The notes beneath the pieces were generated by a model. It was not told the DNA's origin. It made no database searches and was given only the letters and a program-made list of their open reading frames with translations. Positions 43,860-44,460 of a DNA stretch of 44,460 nucleotides are shown piece by piece. Position 1 is the stretch's first letter; every line of letters starts with the position of its first letter. Source of the DNA: Poronia punctata (Eukaryota > Ascomycota > Sordariomycetes > Xylariales > Xylariaceae). Both the position numbers and the translations under genes were made by a program. Location of the stretch: contig MU401723.1 in NCBI GenBank assembly GCA_022579005.1, forward strand, positions 1 through 44,460, read 5' to 3'.

Positions 43860-44460
43860 TGCTTAAAAGAATAACTATCTTTTATTTTAAATGCTGTAGT
43901 ATTATTTTTAAGGCGCTAGAGGTAATATTTTTATATGCTTACTTTATAAGTTTTGCGCTTAGTAGCTAGCAGCTTTTTTTTTGCTTACTAAAATGCGTTA
44001 TACTAGTATAATATAATAAAGCTAACTATATTGCGATAAAAATTAAAGATTTCTAAAGATTACTTTAACTTTATACTAGAAAAGGTTTAGCTAGAGTAAA
44101 CGTATTAACTAGGTTTTAAGGGCTTTGTATTAATTACGGCTTTATAAAAGTATTTTAAAAAGTATAACTTAGTATATTGTATATATAATAAATAGCTAAA
44201 TATTTAGGTTTAAAAAGCAACGTAAAAATAATAGCTATATATATAAAAATAAAAATTAAGCTAGCCTCTTTTAGTTTTATAGCTACTTTATAATATAAAG
44301 CGTAATTAGTATATATGCTAATTATATTATAATTTTTTTTAGCTAAAAAAGTTGCTATTTTTAGCATTTTAAAGCTAAAATAAATTAATATATTATAAAA
44401 ACTTTTTTTTTTAGTAAAATTAATATAATGCTTTATTATTTTATTATTTAATAAGCTTTT
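43860..44460. repeat. AT-rich RIP-decayed repeat block (right edge)
   Basis: From about 43860 composition shifts to A+T with C and G mostly in GCT/AGC and ACT/AGT contexts, as in the other two blocks, though more C and G survive in the first 250 bases. It runs off the window. No reading frame; element type unknown. Confidence 0.8.

Overview
The window is nuclear DNA of a filamentous ascomycete, most likely a Sordariomycete. The evidence is short (49-158 bp) GT-AG introns with CTAAC/CTGAC-like branch points, a class I chitin synthase, a PQ-loop protein, fungus-specific families, and AT-rich blocks with the C-to-T/G-to-A signature of repeat-induced point mutation (RIP). I cannot name the genus.

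Layout. Positions 1 to about 1740, 14991-21423 and about 43860-44460 are almost pure A+T and hold no usable reading frame; they are RIP-decayed repeats. The middle block is a complete but dead LTR retrotransposon of about 6.4 kb. Its two LTRs can be aligned, it has a near-perfect 5-bp target duplication, and it lies inside a smaller inverted-repeat (MITE-like) element whose 55-bp termini are at 14813 and 21711. Between the left and middle blocks are a bZIP regulator (5749-6903), a three-exon fungal multi-segment membrane protein (complement 8864-11021), tRNA-Lys(CUU) (complement 12024-12096) and a four-helix MARVEL-like membrane protein (complement 12720-13443), with long empty intergenic stretches.

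Right of the retrotransposon is a denser housekeeping island: a DUF7102-type protein whose C-terminus looks like the XPF/SHOC1-Zip2 meiotic crossover module (22257-25171), a WDR79/TCAB1-like WD40 protein (complement 25395-26795), a PQ-loop transporter-like protein (27956-29146), tRNA-Val(AAC) (29919-29992), an R3H-associated plus R3H domain protein (31009-32414), a class I chitin synthase (complement 33176-36690), a membrane-anchored CE4 polysaccharide deacetylase (complement 37876-38697) and a conserved fungal protein of unknown function (complement 40549-41481). From 41482 to the AT-rich right edge I see no convincing gene.

How genes may relate. The chitin synthase and the deacetylase are adjacent on the same strand, so a chitin-to-chitosan pairing is possible; the other genes look like unrelated neighbours. 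The most interesting items are the candidate Zip2/SHOC1 protein and the nested, partially RIPed mobile element, whose LTRs record where RIP stopped.
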